Source of the DNA: Rhodospirillales bacterium
Lineage (GTDB): Bacteria; Pseudomonadota; Alphaproteobacteria; Rhodospirillales; Defluviicoccaceae
Direction: 5' to 3'
Length of the DNA: 9,149 nt
Assembly (NCBI GenBank): GCA_030622775.1
Contig: JAUXFS010000040.1
Location: forward strand, 1-9,149
Shown here one piece after another: positions 1 through 9,149 of this stretch. Positions within the stretch are counted from its first letter, which is position 1. Each line of letters opens with the position of its first letter. Under the pieces are notes generated by a model, which did not search any database, had not been told where the DNA came from, and saw only the letters and a program-made list of their open reading frames with translations. The translations under genes were made by a program, and so were the position numbers.

Positions 1-2334
<2,334 letters not shown>

Positions 2335-2346
2335 CCCCGCCGCCGG

Positions 2347-3159
2347 CTACCAGAACTCGTACCAGGATTGTGGTGGTGGTCGTACCGCCCCGTCCTCGAT
2401 CAACGCATAAGAGTCGATATACCACGCGCTGCCGGGGAAATTGTGCCCCAGAACGGCCGCCACCTTCTGCGCTTCATCGTCGAGGCCCAAAGCACGATAG
2501 CCTTCGACCAATCGGTGCAGCGCTTCGGGCGTATGTGTCGTGGTCTGATAGATCTGGATGACTCTCTTGAAGCGGTTGATGGCGGCGAGGTAGTGCCGCT
2601 GCCTGAGATAGTAGCGGCCGACGACCATCTCCTTGGCGGCAAGGTGATCGTTAGCCAGGTCGAGCTTGACCCGTGCATCACGCGCATACTTGCTCTCGGG
2701 ATAGCGGGTGATCAGTTCCGAGAAAACGCGCCGCGCCTCCTGGGTCATTTCCTGGTCGCGGGCCGGATCCGAAATCCGCTCGTAGTAGCAGAGCCCAATC
2801 AGATAGTGGGCGTACGGCACGTCGGGATTCGCCGGATGCAACTGAATGAACCGTTGCAGTGAGGCGACAGCCTCGTCGTACTGGTCCGCTTGGTAGTGGG
2901 CGTAGGCGGCCATGATCTGAGCCTTGGTCGCCCAGGGGGAATAGGGATGCTGGCGTTCGACCTCGTCGAACATCCTGGTCGCGCCCTTGTAGTTTCCCCC
3001 TTCGAGCGTATCCATGGCCTGATTGTAAAGGCCTTCGACGGGAGCCTCCTGGTATTCGACCTCCTCCTCGTCACTGGCGCACGCGCCGATCAACAACACC
3101 GACACCGCCGCCACCAAGAAATAGCGGACAAAGCCCTTTGTTCGCGCTGTGCTTGCCAT
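2347..3159 (-). CDS. bamD: Outer membrane assembly lipoprotein BamD
   Basis: BamD is the essential lipoprotein of the BAM complex that folds beta-barrel proteins into the outer membrane. The 270-residue product starts with a basic n-region (MASTARTKGFVR), a hydrophobic stretch and the lipobox LIGAC, which places the lipidated cysteine at residue 27. The residue after it is Ala, not Asp, which favours outer-membrane sorting by the enterobacterial rule. The mature part is a series of TPR-like helical pairs, including YNQAMDTLEGGNYKGATRMF, QADQYDEAVASLQRFI, ARRVFSELITRYPESKYARDA and LAAINRFKRVI. It ends in a Pro-rich PPPQSWYEFW tail. The frame stays open for 54 codons upstream of this ATG, but that extension is Arg and Pro-rich and would bury the signal peptide, so I start at position 3159. 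The ribosome site is weak. lpxC, the usual upstream neighbour in this class, is missing. Confidence 0.95.
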   Translation of the reverse strand: MASTARTKGFVRYFLVAAVSVLLIGACASDEEEVEYQEAPVEGLYNQAMDTLEGGNYKGATRMFDEVERQHPYSPWATKAQIMAAYAHYQADQYDEAVASLQRFIQLHPANPDVPYAHYLIGLCYYERISDPARDQEMTQEARRVFSELITRYPESKYARDARVKLDLANDHLAAKEMVVGRYYLRQRHYLAAINRFKRVIQIYQTTTHTPEALHRLVEGYRALGLDDEAQKVAAVLGHNFPGSAWYIDSYALIEDGAVRPPPQSWYEFW

Positions 3160-3201
3160 GGTGTCCGTCCGAAGATCTTCGACCCGAGGCCGACGCGACG
3201 G

Positions 3202-3232
3202 ACTATACCACGGTAGTCCCGCGCGCTTGCAA
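3202..3232 (-). promoter_or_regulatory. Candidate promoter for bamD-recN-ligA
   Basis: On the minus strand, TTGCAA (3227-3232) and TATAGT (3202-3207) resemble sigma-70 type -35 and -10 boxes. TATAGT matches TATAAT at five of six bases. The 19-base spacer is longer than the ideal 17-18, so strength is doubtful. Transcription would start near 3195, about 35 bases before the bamD ATG. A dyad, GGAC/GTCC around TACC/GGTA (3200-3219), overlaps the -10 box and could be an operator or chance. The location, after a terminator and before the first gene of a tight cluster, is the main support. Confidence 0.4.
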
Positions 3233-3374
3233 GACGAACGAGCAAAACCGGCAGGGTCGTGGCCAAGCGCGACCTCCCGTTCGTTTACGGCAATCACCAA
3301 GGCTTCTCCCACCCCGGTCATTTAGTACCAACGCCCGTAATTGAGCGCCCACCAGTACCGACTTTCATATGTCT

Positions 3375-3420
3375 AAAAATGAGTGCTTCAACGCCTAGAG
3401 CAATGACCTTGAAGCACTCA
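3375..3420 (-). terminator. Rho-independent terminator after ftsZ
   Basis: Read on the minus strand, TGAGTGCTTCAA (3409-3420) pairs perfectly with TTGAAGCACTCA (3380-3391), giving a 12-bp stem around a 17-base loop. Five T residues (3375-3379) follow at once. The hairpin begins 46 bases after the ftsZ stop. The stem is only about 40 percent GC, the loop is larger than usual and the U-run is short, so termination may be partial. On the plus strand the stem is followed by AAAAG and only then by TTTTT, so minus-strand function is favoured. Confidence 0.7.
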
Positions 3421-3465
3421 AAAAGTTTTTGGTACGAAACGTAAGGCTACCTCGAAAAACCCCTG

Positions 3466-5061
3466 TCAGTTCGCTTGCCGGCGAAGGAACGCGGGGATAT
3501 CCAGCACTTCTTCCTCCGGCTGTGAAGCGGGCAACCGTTCCTCGGGATTGAGGCCTCCCAGTCGCTGCTGCTTCGGTGGCGCGACCGGCTGCTCGGCCAC
3601 GGGTTCCGATCCGGCTTCCAGCTTCGCCGCGCGGTTGGCACGACCGGCGCCGGTAACCCGCGCAAACAGGCTCGACACCCGGGGCTTGGCCCGCACGGTC
3701 TCTCCTTCCGACGGCCGGCTCCCATTTTTCATCGCCGCATCCTTGAACGGATCGGGAGCGCTTCGCATCTCGACGCCCGATCGGGTGACCGGCAGCGGCG
3801 GAATGAAAACGTCCGGAGTGTCGGCCAGCGGCGGCCCCGAAGTCGTCGCGGCGGCCGCCGGCAACTCCGGTGCCTGCTTGTCATCACGATTGTCCGGATC
3901 CTCAGCGGCGGTTACTTGAAACGCGGCGGCCTCGTCGGGACCAAACGCGTCCTCCATGCTCGCCGGGGCATCGCCGGCGGCGACCGCGGCGTCAGCGGCG
4001 TCAGCGGGAACGGTCGACTGCGAGGTCGTCGTGCCGCCAACCGCGCTGACCAGGTTGATCGTCGCCGGGATCGGGTGGGCGGCGGTGGAGGCATCCATGC
4101 CGGTCGCCACGACGGACACGCGCATCAGGCCGTCCATGGAGTCGTCGAAGGTCGAGCCAAAGATAATGTAGGCGTCCGGATCGACCTCGGAACGAACCCG
4201 GTTGGCCGCCTCGTCGACCTCGAACAGGGTCATGTCCGGACCGCCGGTGATGTTGATCAACATACCGCGCGCGCCCTTCATCGAGATGTCGTCGAGGAGC
4301 GGGTTCGATATCGCCGCCTCGGCGGCGTCGAGCGCCCGGCGTTCGCCGCTCGCCTCGCCGGTGCCCATCATCGCCTTGCCCATCTCGCTCATCACCGCCC
4401 GGATATCGGCGAAGTCGAGGTTGATCAGCCCCGGCATCACCATCAGGTCGGTGACGCCGCGCACGCCGGAGTGCAGCACATCGTCGGCCATCTTGAAGGC
4501 GTCGGAGAAGGTGGTCTTCTCGTTGGCGACCCTGAACAGGTTCTGGTTGGGAATGATGATCAGGGTGTCGACATACTGCTCCAGTTCCTCGATGCCCTCC
4601 TCGGCGATCCTCATCCGATGGGCGCCCTCGAACTGGAACGGCTTGGTGACCACGCCGACGGTGAGGATTCCCTGCTCGCGGGCGGCCCGGGCGATCACCG
4701 GCGCCGCGCCGGTCCCGGTCCCGCCGCCCATGCCGGCAGCAATGAACGCCATGTTGGAGCCGCGAAGATTGTCGATGATGTCCTCGAGCGCCTCCTCGGC
4801 GGCAATCCGCCCGATGTCGGGCCGGGAGCCGGCGCCGAGACCCTGGGTCACCGTGAGACCGAGTTGGATGCGCTTGTCGGCATTCGACTGGGTCAGCGCC
4901 TGGGAGTCGGTATTGGCGACCGCGAACTCGACGCCCTCGAGGTGCGAGCGGATCATGTTGTTGACCGCGTTTCCGCCGGCCCCGCCGACACCGATGACGG
5001 TGATTCTAGGTCGGAGCTCGGGCGTTGCACCAGCCATTGGAACACTAAGATTGAGGGTCAT
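3466..5061 (-). CDS. ftsZ: Cell division protein FtsZ
   Basis: FtsZ is the tubulin-like GTPase that polymerises into the cytokinetic ring at midcell. The 531-residue product shows the GTP-binding start [13 protein letters not shown] near 24-36, the tubulin signature GGGTGTG at 112-118, and the T7 synergy loop NLDFAD at 214-219, whose acidic residues complete the GTPase site between subunits. The globular core ends near residue 322. A linker of about 190 residues, rich in Ala, Pro, Asp and Thr, follows. It contains an SLFARVTG block at 464-471, which I associate with alphaproteobacterial FtsZ tails. The conserved C-terminal peptide [16 protein letters not shown] (516-531) binds FtsA and other membrane tethers. 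I chose MTLNLSVP because GGAGG lies 5 bases before it. The open frame upstream runs 40 more codons into ftsA. E. coli FtsZ has 383 residues; the extra length is linker. The gene starts 41 bases after ftsA. Confidence 0.98.
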   Translation of the reverse strand: MTLNLSVPMAGATPELRPRITVIGVGGAGGNAVNNMIRSHLEGVEFAVANTDSQALTQSNADKRIQLGLTVTQGLGAGSRPDIGRIAAEEALEDIIDNLRGSNMAFIAAGMGGGTGTGAAPVIARAAREQGILTVGVVTKPFQFEGAHRMRIAEEGIEELEQYVDTLIIIPNQNLFRVANEKTTFSDAFKMADDVLHSGVRGVTDLMVMPGLINLDFADIRAVMSEMGKAMMGTGEASGERRALDAAEAAISNPLLDDISMKGARGMLINITGGPDMTLFEVDEAANRVRSEVDPDAYIIFGSTFDDSMDGLMRVSVVATGMDASTAAHPIPATINLVSAVGGTTTSQSTVPADAADAAVAAGDAPASMEDAFGPDEAAAFQVTAAEDPDNRDDKQAPELPAAAATTSGPPLADTPDVFIPPLPVTRSGVEMRSAPDPFKDAAMKNGSRPSEGETVRAKPRVSSLFARVTGAGRANRAAKLEAGSEPVAEQPVAPPKQQRLGGLNPEERLPASQPEEEVLDIPAFLRRQAN

Positions 5062-5066
5062 GGCAG

Positions 5067-5071
5067 CCTCC
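5067..5071 (-). promoter_or_regulatory. Ribosome binding site of ftsZ
   Basis: GGAGG on the minus strand lies 5 bases before the ATG at 5061, within an otherwise A-rich 41-base spacer after ftsA. It is one of the strongest Shine-Dalgarno sites in the window. It fixes the ftsZ start and fits the high expression FtsZ needs relative to FtsA. Confidence 0.85.
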
Positions 5072-5102
5072 GTTTGTTTTGTGGTTGAGGTTTGAAAACA
5101 TG

Positions 5103-6410
5103 TCAGAAATTCTCTCGCAGCCATTGGCCGAACCGCCCGAAACGGCTGCTCGGCTCGTCGGTGGGCCTGTAGGTCCCGCAAAGACCTTCAGCGGGCTGGT
5201 CGACGCCGTAATGCAGTAGTCCGGCGCATGTGGTGAAGGCCGGGCCGGTCGCCGCCTCGGGCAGGCCCTCGATCGGCCGCGGGCGACCCACACGCACCTG
5301 TTTGTCGAGGATCATTCCGGCCAGCTCCGGGGCGCCGGCAATCTGACTGGCGCCACCGGTCAGCACCACCTGGCGTCCCGCCGCCTTGTCGAAACCGGCC
5401 TCTTCGAGACGAGCCCGCACGATTTCGAAGGTTTCTTCCAGCCGCGGCCGGACGATGCTGACCAGCATCGATCGGGGAACCTGTCCGGGCTCGCCGGTTC
5501 CGTCGTCCGAAATCGGCGGCACCTCGATTAGTTGACGATCGTCGGATCGGGTGGGAATACAACTGCCGTACAGCGTCTTCATCCGTTCGGCCTGGGCCAG
5601 CGGCGTCGAGAGCCCTCTGGCAAGATCATTGGTGACGTGGGTGCCGCCGATCGGGATGTTGTCGGTGAAAACCAACTCGGCGTCGAAGAACACGGCGATC
5701 GAGGTCGTCCCCCCGCCCATGTCGATCAGGGTAACGCCGAGCGCGGTTTCGTCCTCGCCCAGGCAACCCAACGCCGAGGCATAGGGCGAGACCGCCTTGC
5801 CGGCGATTTCCAGGTGGCAGCGATTGACGGCGGTCGCCAGATTGCGGAGCGCGCCGGTGGCCGTGGTGATAAGATGGAGATTGACGCCGAGGCGCTGGCC
5901 GAACAGGCCGCGGGGGTCGCGCACGCCGCGGCAACCATCGATGCTGTAACCGACCGGGATCGCATGAATGACTTCGTGATCGTCGGGGACCTCGTTGCCC
6001 AGTCCGTCGGGATCGAGGAAACGCCGGAGATCGGCATCGCCAATCTCATGACCGGCGACGGAAACCTCGTAGGCGATCAGCCGCGACCGCGGCGACCCGG
6101 CGGAGACGTTGACGGTGACATGGCGGATGTTCTCGCCGGCCATCCGCTCGGCGGCCTCGACCGTGGCGCGGATCGTCAATTCGGCTGCGTCCAGGTCGAC
6201 GAAACCGCCACCGCGCAAGCCTCGCGACGCCTGATGTCCGATCCCGACCACCCGCAATCCCCCGTCGTCCGACGGCCGGGCGATGAAGCAGCAGACCTTC
6301 GTCGTCCCGATATCGAGCGCGGCGATCAGGCCGTTGCGCCCCCAGGACTGCGGCGTGCTCTTCTTCCTTATCACCGGTGTTTCCTTCATTCGTTCACCGT
6401 TGTCCGCCAT
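5103..6410 (-). CDS. ftsA: Cell division protein FtsA (actin-like membrane anchor)
   Basis: FtsA tethers FtsZ filaments to the inner membrane and recruits later divisome proteins. It has the actin/Hsp70 ATPase fold. In the 435-residue product the phosphate-1 motif is LDIGTTK at 32-38 and the family-specific 1C (SHS2) domain starts near 75. The phosphate-2 motif is [10 protein letters not shown] at 228-237 and the adenosine motif [12 protein letters not shown] at 348-359. The end, [14 protein letters not shown] (422-435), is an amphipathic basic helix typical of the membrane-targeting sequence. Length is normal for the family. The ATG at 6410 lies 3 bases after the ftsQ stop and has no clear ribosome site. 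A second ATG at 6389 (MKETPV) has GGTGA just upstream and would give 428 residues; either start is possible. The ftsQ-ftsA spacing suggests translational coupling. Confidence 0.97.
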   Translation of the reverse strand: MADNGERMKETPVIRKKSTPQSWGRNGLIAALDIGTTKVCCFIARPSDDGGLRVVGIGHQASRGLRGGGFVDLDAAELTIRATVEAAERMAGENIRHVTVNVSAGSPRSRLIAYEVSVAGHEIGDADLRRFLDPDGLGNEVPDDHEVIHAIPVGYSIDGCRGVRDPRGLFGQRLGVNLHLITTATGALRNLATAVNRCHLEIAGKAVSPYASALGCLGEDETALGVTLIDMGGGTTSIAVFFDAELVFTDNIPIGGTHVTNDLARGLSTPLAQAERMKTLYGSCIPTRSDDRQLIEVPPISDDGTGEPGQVPRSMLVSIVRPRLEETFEIVRARLEEAGFDKAAGRQVVLTGGASQIAGAPELAGMILDKQVRVGRPRPIEGLPEAATGPAFTTCAGLLHYGVDQPAEGLCGTYRPTDEPSSRFGRFGQWLRENF

Positions 6411-6413
6411 CGA

Positions 6414-7262
6414 TCAGGTATCGCGACCCGAAGCCGAATCTTGGTTTTCCGGACGCGGAACGCGCCGGACGATCAAGCGATCCGGTAACCGAAGATCCAG
6501 CACCTTGACGTCTTTGCGAAGCAATCCGTGAACCCTTTGATATTCCGCGAGTTTTTTCCATGCCTCGGAGGGGTCCTGCTCGGGTAACCGCACATCGATT
6601 CCCCCTGCGATTCGCAAATTCCACCGGCGCCCGCCAACGCGAACCGCCGCCTGGACCAACGGCATCAGTTCCGGCTGGGTGCCGAGTGTTCGCATCAGGT
6701 CGGCCGCGTGGGGTGGCGCGTCCTCGCCGACCACCACCAGTAAGTCGCTGAACGGTTCCAGGTTACGGCGCAGAATCACCGCGCCGTCCTCGTCGATCAG
6801 CGAGAAGTCACCCCGGTGTTGCCACAGCGCCAGCGGCCGGCGCTCGGTGATCTGCACCACCACGGTATCGGGCAGCAGCCGTTCGATCGATGCGGTCTGC
6901 ACCCACGGCAACGCCAGAAGCCGCTCCCTCGCGGCATGGATGTCGAAGTCGAGGATCGCCGCGCCGCGATGGACTGCCAATGCCTCGAGGAGGGTTGCCC
7001 GCGAGGTTTCCCGGCGGCCGACGACAAAAACCTCCTCGACGGTAAAACCGAGATCGATGGACGCGGCCACCGCCGACGCCCGCATTTCGCCGGCCATCTT
7101 CTGCGGCCAGCGCTGCTGCCACGACCACCAGCCGCTAGCGGCCAAGCCGGCCAGCACGAGGAGCGCCCAGGCGGTGAGCGCGAGGCGGCGCCGCCACCAA
7201 GGGACGACCCTCCGGCGGGGTTGACCGCGCTTCCGGGCCGGCGTCGTCTTGTCCTTTCTCAT
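6414..7262 (-). CDS. ftsQ: Cell division protein FtsQ
   Basis: FtsQ is a single-pass inner membrane protein that, with FtsB and FtsL, links cytoplasmic ring assembly to septal peptidoglycan synthesis. The 282-residue product has a strongly basic cytoplasmic N-terminus (residues 1-26) and a membrane segment LALTAWALLVLAGLAASGWW near 27-46. A periplasmic POTRA domain follows (about 73-145, starting FTVEEVFVVGRRE and ending VVVQITERRPLALW), then the beta domain (EDGAVI near 158-163, DLRLPDRLIVRR near 256-267). The frame stays open for 138 codons upstream, inside ddl. I place the start at 7262, where ATG overlaps the ddl stop as ATGA, with GGAG (7271-7274) 8 bases upstream. It sits between ddl and ftsA, as is usual in Proteobacteria. 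FtsQ sequences diverge strongly, so the call rests on architecture plus context. Confidence 0.95.
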   Translation of the reverse strand: MRKDKTTPARKRGQPRRRVVPWWRRRLALTAWALLVLAGLAASGWWSWQQRWPQKMAGEMRASAVAASIDLGFTVEEVFVVGRRETSRATLLEALAVHRGAAILDFDIHAARERLLALPWVQTASIERLLPDTVVVQITERRPLALWQHRGDFSLIDEDGAVILRRNLEPFSDLLVVVGEDAPPHAADLMRTLGTQPELMPLVQAAVRVGGRRWNLRIAGGIDVRLPEQDPSEAWKKLAEYQRVHGLLRKDVKVLDLRLPDRLIVRRVPRPENQDSASGRDT

Positions 7263-8191
7263 GCGTCGCACTCCGCGTTCTCGACCATCCATGAAACGAG
7301 CTCCTGGAACGAAATCCCGGCGTAGGCCGCCTGCTCCGGGACCAGCGAGGTTGGGGTCATGCCGGGTTGGGTGTTGACCTCCAGGATGTAAAGGGTCTTG
7401 CCGTCGTAGCGGAAATCGGCGCGCGAGACGCCGCGGCAGCCCAACGTCCGATGAGCCAGCACCGAGGCGCGCAGGGCTTCGTCGTAGACCTCGGGCTCGA
7501 TCTCCGCCGGGATCACGTGCCTGGAGCCACCCTCGGCGTACTTGGCGTCGTAGTCGTAGAAACCCCGGTGGGTGCTGATCTCGGTGACCGCCAACGCCCG
7601 GTCTCCCATCACCGCCACGGTCAACTCGCGTCCCTCGATGAACCGCTCGACCATCACCTCGTCGCCGTAAGGCCAATCGCCCTCGCCGACGCTGGTGAGG
7701 TTGTCGCCTTCGTCGACGATGGTGAGGTTGTCGCCTTCGCGCACGATGCGGACGCCGACGCTGGAGCCCTCGTTGAGCGGCTTGATCACGTACGGCCTGG
7801 GCATCACGTCGCCGCCCACCACCTGCTCACGGCTGACGATCCGGTGTTCGGCCACGGCAATACCGGCATCGGCGAACAGTCGCTGAGCCATCGGTTTGTG
7901 CATCGCCAGCGCCGAAGCCAGGAGTCCCGAGTGGGTGTAGGGAAGGTCGAGGATATCGAGCAGCCCCTGAATGCAGCCATCCTCGCCGTAGCGGCCGTGC
8001 AGGGCGTTGAATACCACGTCCGGGCGGGGCGAGAGCCCGGTGAGCATAGCGCCCACGTCGCGCTGAACGTCGATCGCCGTCACCCGGTAGCCGGCGCCCC
8101 GGAGCGCATCGGCGACGGTGGCGCCGCTGACCAGCGACACCTCCCGCTCGGACGACCAGCCTCCCATCAGCACGGCCACGCTACGGCTCAT
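7259..8191 (-). CDS. ddl: D-alanine--D-alanine ligase
   Basis: Ddl joins two D-alanines with ATP in the cytoplasm, making the dipeptide that MurF adds to the peptidoglycan precursor. The 310-residue product has the ATP-grasp layout. MGGWSSEREVSL near 9-20 carries Glu15, matching E. coli DdlB Glu15. PYVIKPLNEGSSVGV near 133-147 contains Ser143 (DdlB Ser150). FYDYDAKY at 211-218 ends in Lys217 and Tyr218 (DdlB Lys215 and Tyr216). SRADF near 256-260 and LEVNTQPGMTPTS near 270-282 supply Arg257, the metal ligands Glu271 and Asn273, and Ser282. All expected catalytic residues are present. The start overlaps the murB stop as ATGA and has a strong upstream ribosome site. One oddity is that residues 151-168 are a tandem repeat of nine residues (REGDNLTIV, DEGDNLTSV), followed by a degenerate GEGDW. 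Against Ddl sequences I remember, this loop looks about nine residues long. Gene position corresponds to ddlB of enterics. Confidence 0.97.
   Translation of the reverse strand: MSRSVAVLMGGWSSEREVSLVSGATVADALRGAGYRVTAIDVQRDVGAMLTGLSPRPDVVFNALHGRYGEDGCIQGLLDILDLPYTHSGLLASALAMHKPMAQRLFADAGIAVAEHRIVSREQVVGGDVMPRPYVIKPLNEGSSVGVRIVREGDNLTIVDEGDNLTSVGEGDWPYGDEVMVERFIEGRELTVAVMGDRALAVTEISTHRGFYDYDAKYAEGGSRHVIPAEIEPEVYDEALRASVLAHRTLGCRGVSRADFRYDGKTLYILEVNTQPGMTPTSLVPEQAAYAGISFQELVSWMVENAECDA
7688..7741 (-). repeat. 27-bp tandem duplication inside ddl
   Basis: Two adjacent 27-base units (7715-7741 and 7688-7714) agree at 24 of 27 bases, with 20 identical bases in a row, CGAAGGCGACAACCTCACCA. Being a multiple of three, the duplication keeps the frame and repeats nine residues of Ddl (151-159 and 160-168). 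It falls between the SSVGV loop and the DEVMVERF strand of the ATP-grasp domain, where Ddl proteins vary in length. Confidence 0.9.
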
Positions 8192-9138
8192 CGGCCCACC
8201 TCCTGCACCAGCGATCCTTCCGCGGCGACGCCGATGCGTTGGATTTCCCATTCGAGCCCGACACCGGCCGTTTCGAACACGCGGCGGCGGACCTCTTCTC
8301 CCAGCGCTTCCAGATCCGCCGCGGTGGCATTGCCGGTGTTGATCAGGAAGTTGCAATGTTTCTCCGAAACCTGCGCGCCGCCCCGGGTCAGTCCCCGGCA
8401 TCCGGCGCGATCGATCAGCTCCCACGCCTTGCCTCCCGGGGGATTGGCGAAGGTGCTTCCCCCGGTGCGGCTGCGAACCGGCTGGGTTTGTTCGCGCGCC
8501 GTCCGGATCTCCTCGGTTCTGGAAGCGATGGCGGCCCGATCCCCGAGCCGGCCCCGGAAGCGGGCGGAAACGAAGATCCAGTCCCTCGGGACCGCGCACG
8601 AGCGATAACCGAAGCCGAGGTCCTGGGGGTCGAGATCGTGAACACCGCCTTCGCCGTCGACGGCACGGGCGTCGACGACCACGTCCTTGATCTCCGCGCC
8701 GTAGGCGCCGGCGTTCATCCTCAGCGCGCCGCCGATGGTTCCCGGAACGCCGCTGAGGAATTCCAGGCCGGCGATCCCGGCGTCGCGGGCGACCAGCGCG
8801 ACGTTGACATCAAGGGCGCCGGCGCCGGCGGTCACCCCCTCGCCTTCGACATCGATAGCGGCAAAACCGCGGCCCAGGCGAACGACCACGCCGGCGACGC
8901 CGCCGTCGCGGACCAGGAGGTTGGATCCGACGCCGAGGATGGTGACCGGCACGTCGTCCGGCTTGCCCGCGAGGAAACCGGCGAGGTCCTCCGCGTCGAC
9001 GGGCCTGAACATCACCTCCGCCGGGCCGCCGACCCGGAACCAGGTGACCGGGCCAAGCGGCGCGTTTTCGGCATAGCGGCCGCGTACCGCCGGCAGGCGG
9101 GCGATCAGCGGCCGGTTCGCCATCGCCGCCGCCATCAT
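8188..9138 (-). CDS. murB: UDP-N-acetylenolpyruvoylglucosamine reductase MurB
   Basis: MurB is the cytoplasmic FAD enzyme that reduces UDP-GlcNAc-enolpyruvate with NADPH to UDP-MurNAc, the second committed step of peptidoglycan synthesis. The 316-residue product shows TWFRVGGPAE near 32-41 and the FAD-binding segments LGVGSNLLVRDGG near 68-80 and FLSGVPGTIGGALRMNAGAYG near 127-147. Arg179 in GYRSC is the substrate-binding arginine position. The general acid Ser228 lies in GGSTFANPPGGKAWELID, followed by GAQVSEKHCNFLIN, and the late glutamate is Glu298 in LEWEIQ. Length and the GGSTFANP motif match the short type II MurB rather than the longer E. coli type. The ATG at 9138 has GGAGG 6 bases upstream; in-frame ATGs at 9135 and 9123 are alternatives. 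murC would be expected just upstream, beyond the window edge, and its stop may be the TGA inside ATGATG at this start. The 3' end overlaps ddl by four bases. Confidence 0.97.
   Translation of the reverse strand: MMAAAMANRPLIARLPAVRGRYAENAPLGPVTWFRVGGPAEVMFRPVDAEDLAGFLAGKPDDVPVTILGVGSNLLVRDGGVAGVVVRLGRGFAAIDVEGEGVTAGAGALDVNVALVARDAGIAGLEFLSGVPGTIGGALRMNAGAYGAEIKDVVVDARAVDGEGGVHDLDPQDLGFGYRSCAVPRDWIFVSARFRGRLGDRAAIASRTEEIRTAREQTQPVRSRTGGSTFANPPGGKAWELIDRAGCRGLTRGGAQVSEKHCNFLINTGNATAADLEALGEEVRRRVFETAGVGLEWEIQRIGVAAEGSLVQEVGR
8197..8204 (-). promoter_or_regulatory. Ribosome binding site of ddl
   Basis: AGGAGGTG on the minus strand lies 5 bases before the ddl ATG at 8191, inside the last codons of murB. 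This near-perfect Shine-Dalgarno sequence fixes the ddl start and means ddl does not rely only on coupling to murB. Confidence 0.85.
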
Positions 9139-9144
9139 CGGCCG

Positions 9145-9149
9145 CCTCC
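9145..9149 (-). promoter_or_regulatory. Ribosome binding site of murB
   Basis: GGAGG at the window edge lies 6 bases before the ATG at 9138 and 9 bases before the next ATG at 9135. It supports the first ATG as the murB start. It would lie within the 3' end of murC if that gene is upstream, as expected. Confidence 0.7.

Larger units (their letters stand above)
3160..3465. other. Intergenic region between ftsZ and bamD
   Basis: This 306-base gap is the only one in the window above about 45 bases. From the ftsZ side it contains a hairpin terminator (3375-3420), then an AT-rich patch. By my count 39 of 100 bases in 3361-3460 are G or C, against a clearly GC-rich surround. The half nearer bamD is GC-rich again and carries a candidate promoter (3202-3232) and a perfect 10-bp palindrome GAAGATCTTC at 3171-3180, just upstream of the bamD start. 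The heptamer GTACCAA at 3325-3331 recurs inverted as TTGGTAC at 3429-3435. I find no credible gene: a 16-codon minus-strand reading frame at 3318-3368 and a 61-codon plus-strand one at 3259-3444 lack ribosome sites and protein-like composition. lpxC normally occupies this position in related genomes. Confidence 0.8.

Noticed and set aside
3160..3321. 54-codon N-terminal extension of BamD
   Set aside because: It would place an Arg and Pro-rich segment before the lipoprotein signal peptide and run through the candidate promoter. The ATG at 3159 gives a proper signal sequence.
3318..3368. 16-codon minus-strand small reading frame (MKVGTGGRSITGVGTK)
   Set aside because: It has no ribosome site, lies just after the terminator and shows no sign of being coding beyond chance.
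3325..3435. Inverted heptamers GTACCAA and TTGGTAC as possible transposon ends
   Set aside because: Seven bases is too short, no target duplication is visible and no transposase lies between them; chance is the simplest explanation.
3259..3444. 61-codon plus-strand reading frame in the ftsZ-bamD gap
   Set aside because: It runs through the terminator hairpin, lacks a Shine-Dalgarno sequence and has no recognisable domain.
3916..5088. 390-codon plus-strand open frame opposite ftsZ
   Set aside because: It is antisense to FtsZ, rich in His, Arg, Gly and Asp, and has no recognisable domain. Long antisense frames are normal in GC-rich genes.
5532..6488. 318-codon plus-strand open frame opposite ftsA
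   Set aside because: It is antisense to all FtsA ATPase motifs and has no ribosome site or protein-like pattern.
7367..8608. 413-codon plus-strand open frame opposite ddl and murB
   Set aside because: It spans two well-supported genes on the other strand and has low-complexity His, Val and Asp-rich composition, a GC-driven shadow.

Overview
This window is a conserved housekeeping block from a GC-rich alphaproteobacterium. The downstream half of a division and cell wall (dcw) cluster is followed by an outer membrane assembly gene and two DNA repair or replication genes. Everything lies on the minus strand. The order murB-ddl-ftsQ-ftsA-ftsZ then bamD-recN-ligA is the alphaproteobacterial arrangement. 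The FtsZ tail, with an SLFARVTG block and a terminal [12 protein letters not shown], also fits that class. Rhodospirillales or a related order is my best guess from gene order and protein character, but I cannot place it further without a search.

Read in the direction of transcription (right to left), murB (8188-9138) makes UDP-MurNAc and ddl (7259-8191) makes D-Ala-D-Ala. ftsQ (6414-7262) encodes the bitopic divisome scaffold, ftsA (5103-6410) the actin-like membrane anchor, and ftsZ (3466-5061) the tubulin-like ring protein. These genes are packed with ATGA overlaps or gaps of 3 to 41 bases and look like one transcription unit. A hairpin with a short U-run (3375-3420) ends it 46 bases after the ftsZ stop codon.

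The only long non-coding stretch (3160-3465) carries that terminator, an AT-rich patch and a candidate promoter for the second unit. That unit is bamD (2347-3159, a lipoprotein of the BAM complex), recN (652-2334, an SMC-like repair ATPase) and the 5' part of ligA (1-655, NAD-dependent DNA ligase, cut by the window edge). recN and ligA overlap by four bases.

No mobile element, CRISPR array, RNA gene or defence cassette is visible, and I see no novel biological system. The points worth a second look are modest. lpxC is absent from its usual slot between ftsZ and bamD. A 27-bp tandem duplication lies in frame in the ATP-grasp domain of ddl. The reading frame of ligA may be disturbed in the last 25 bases before the window edge.
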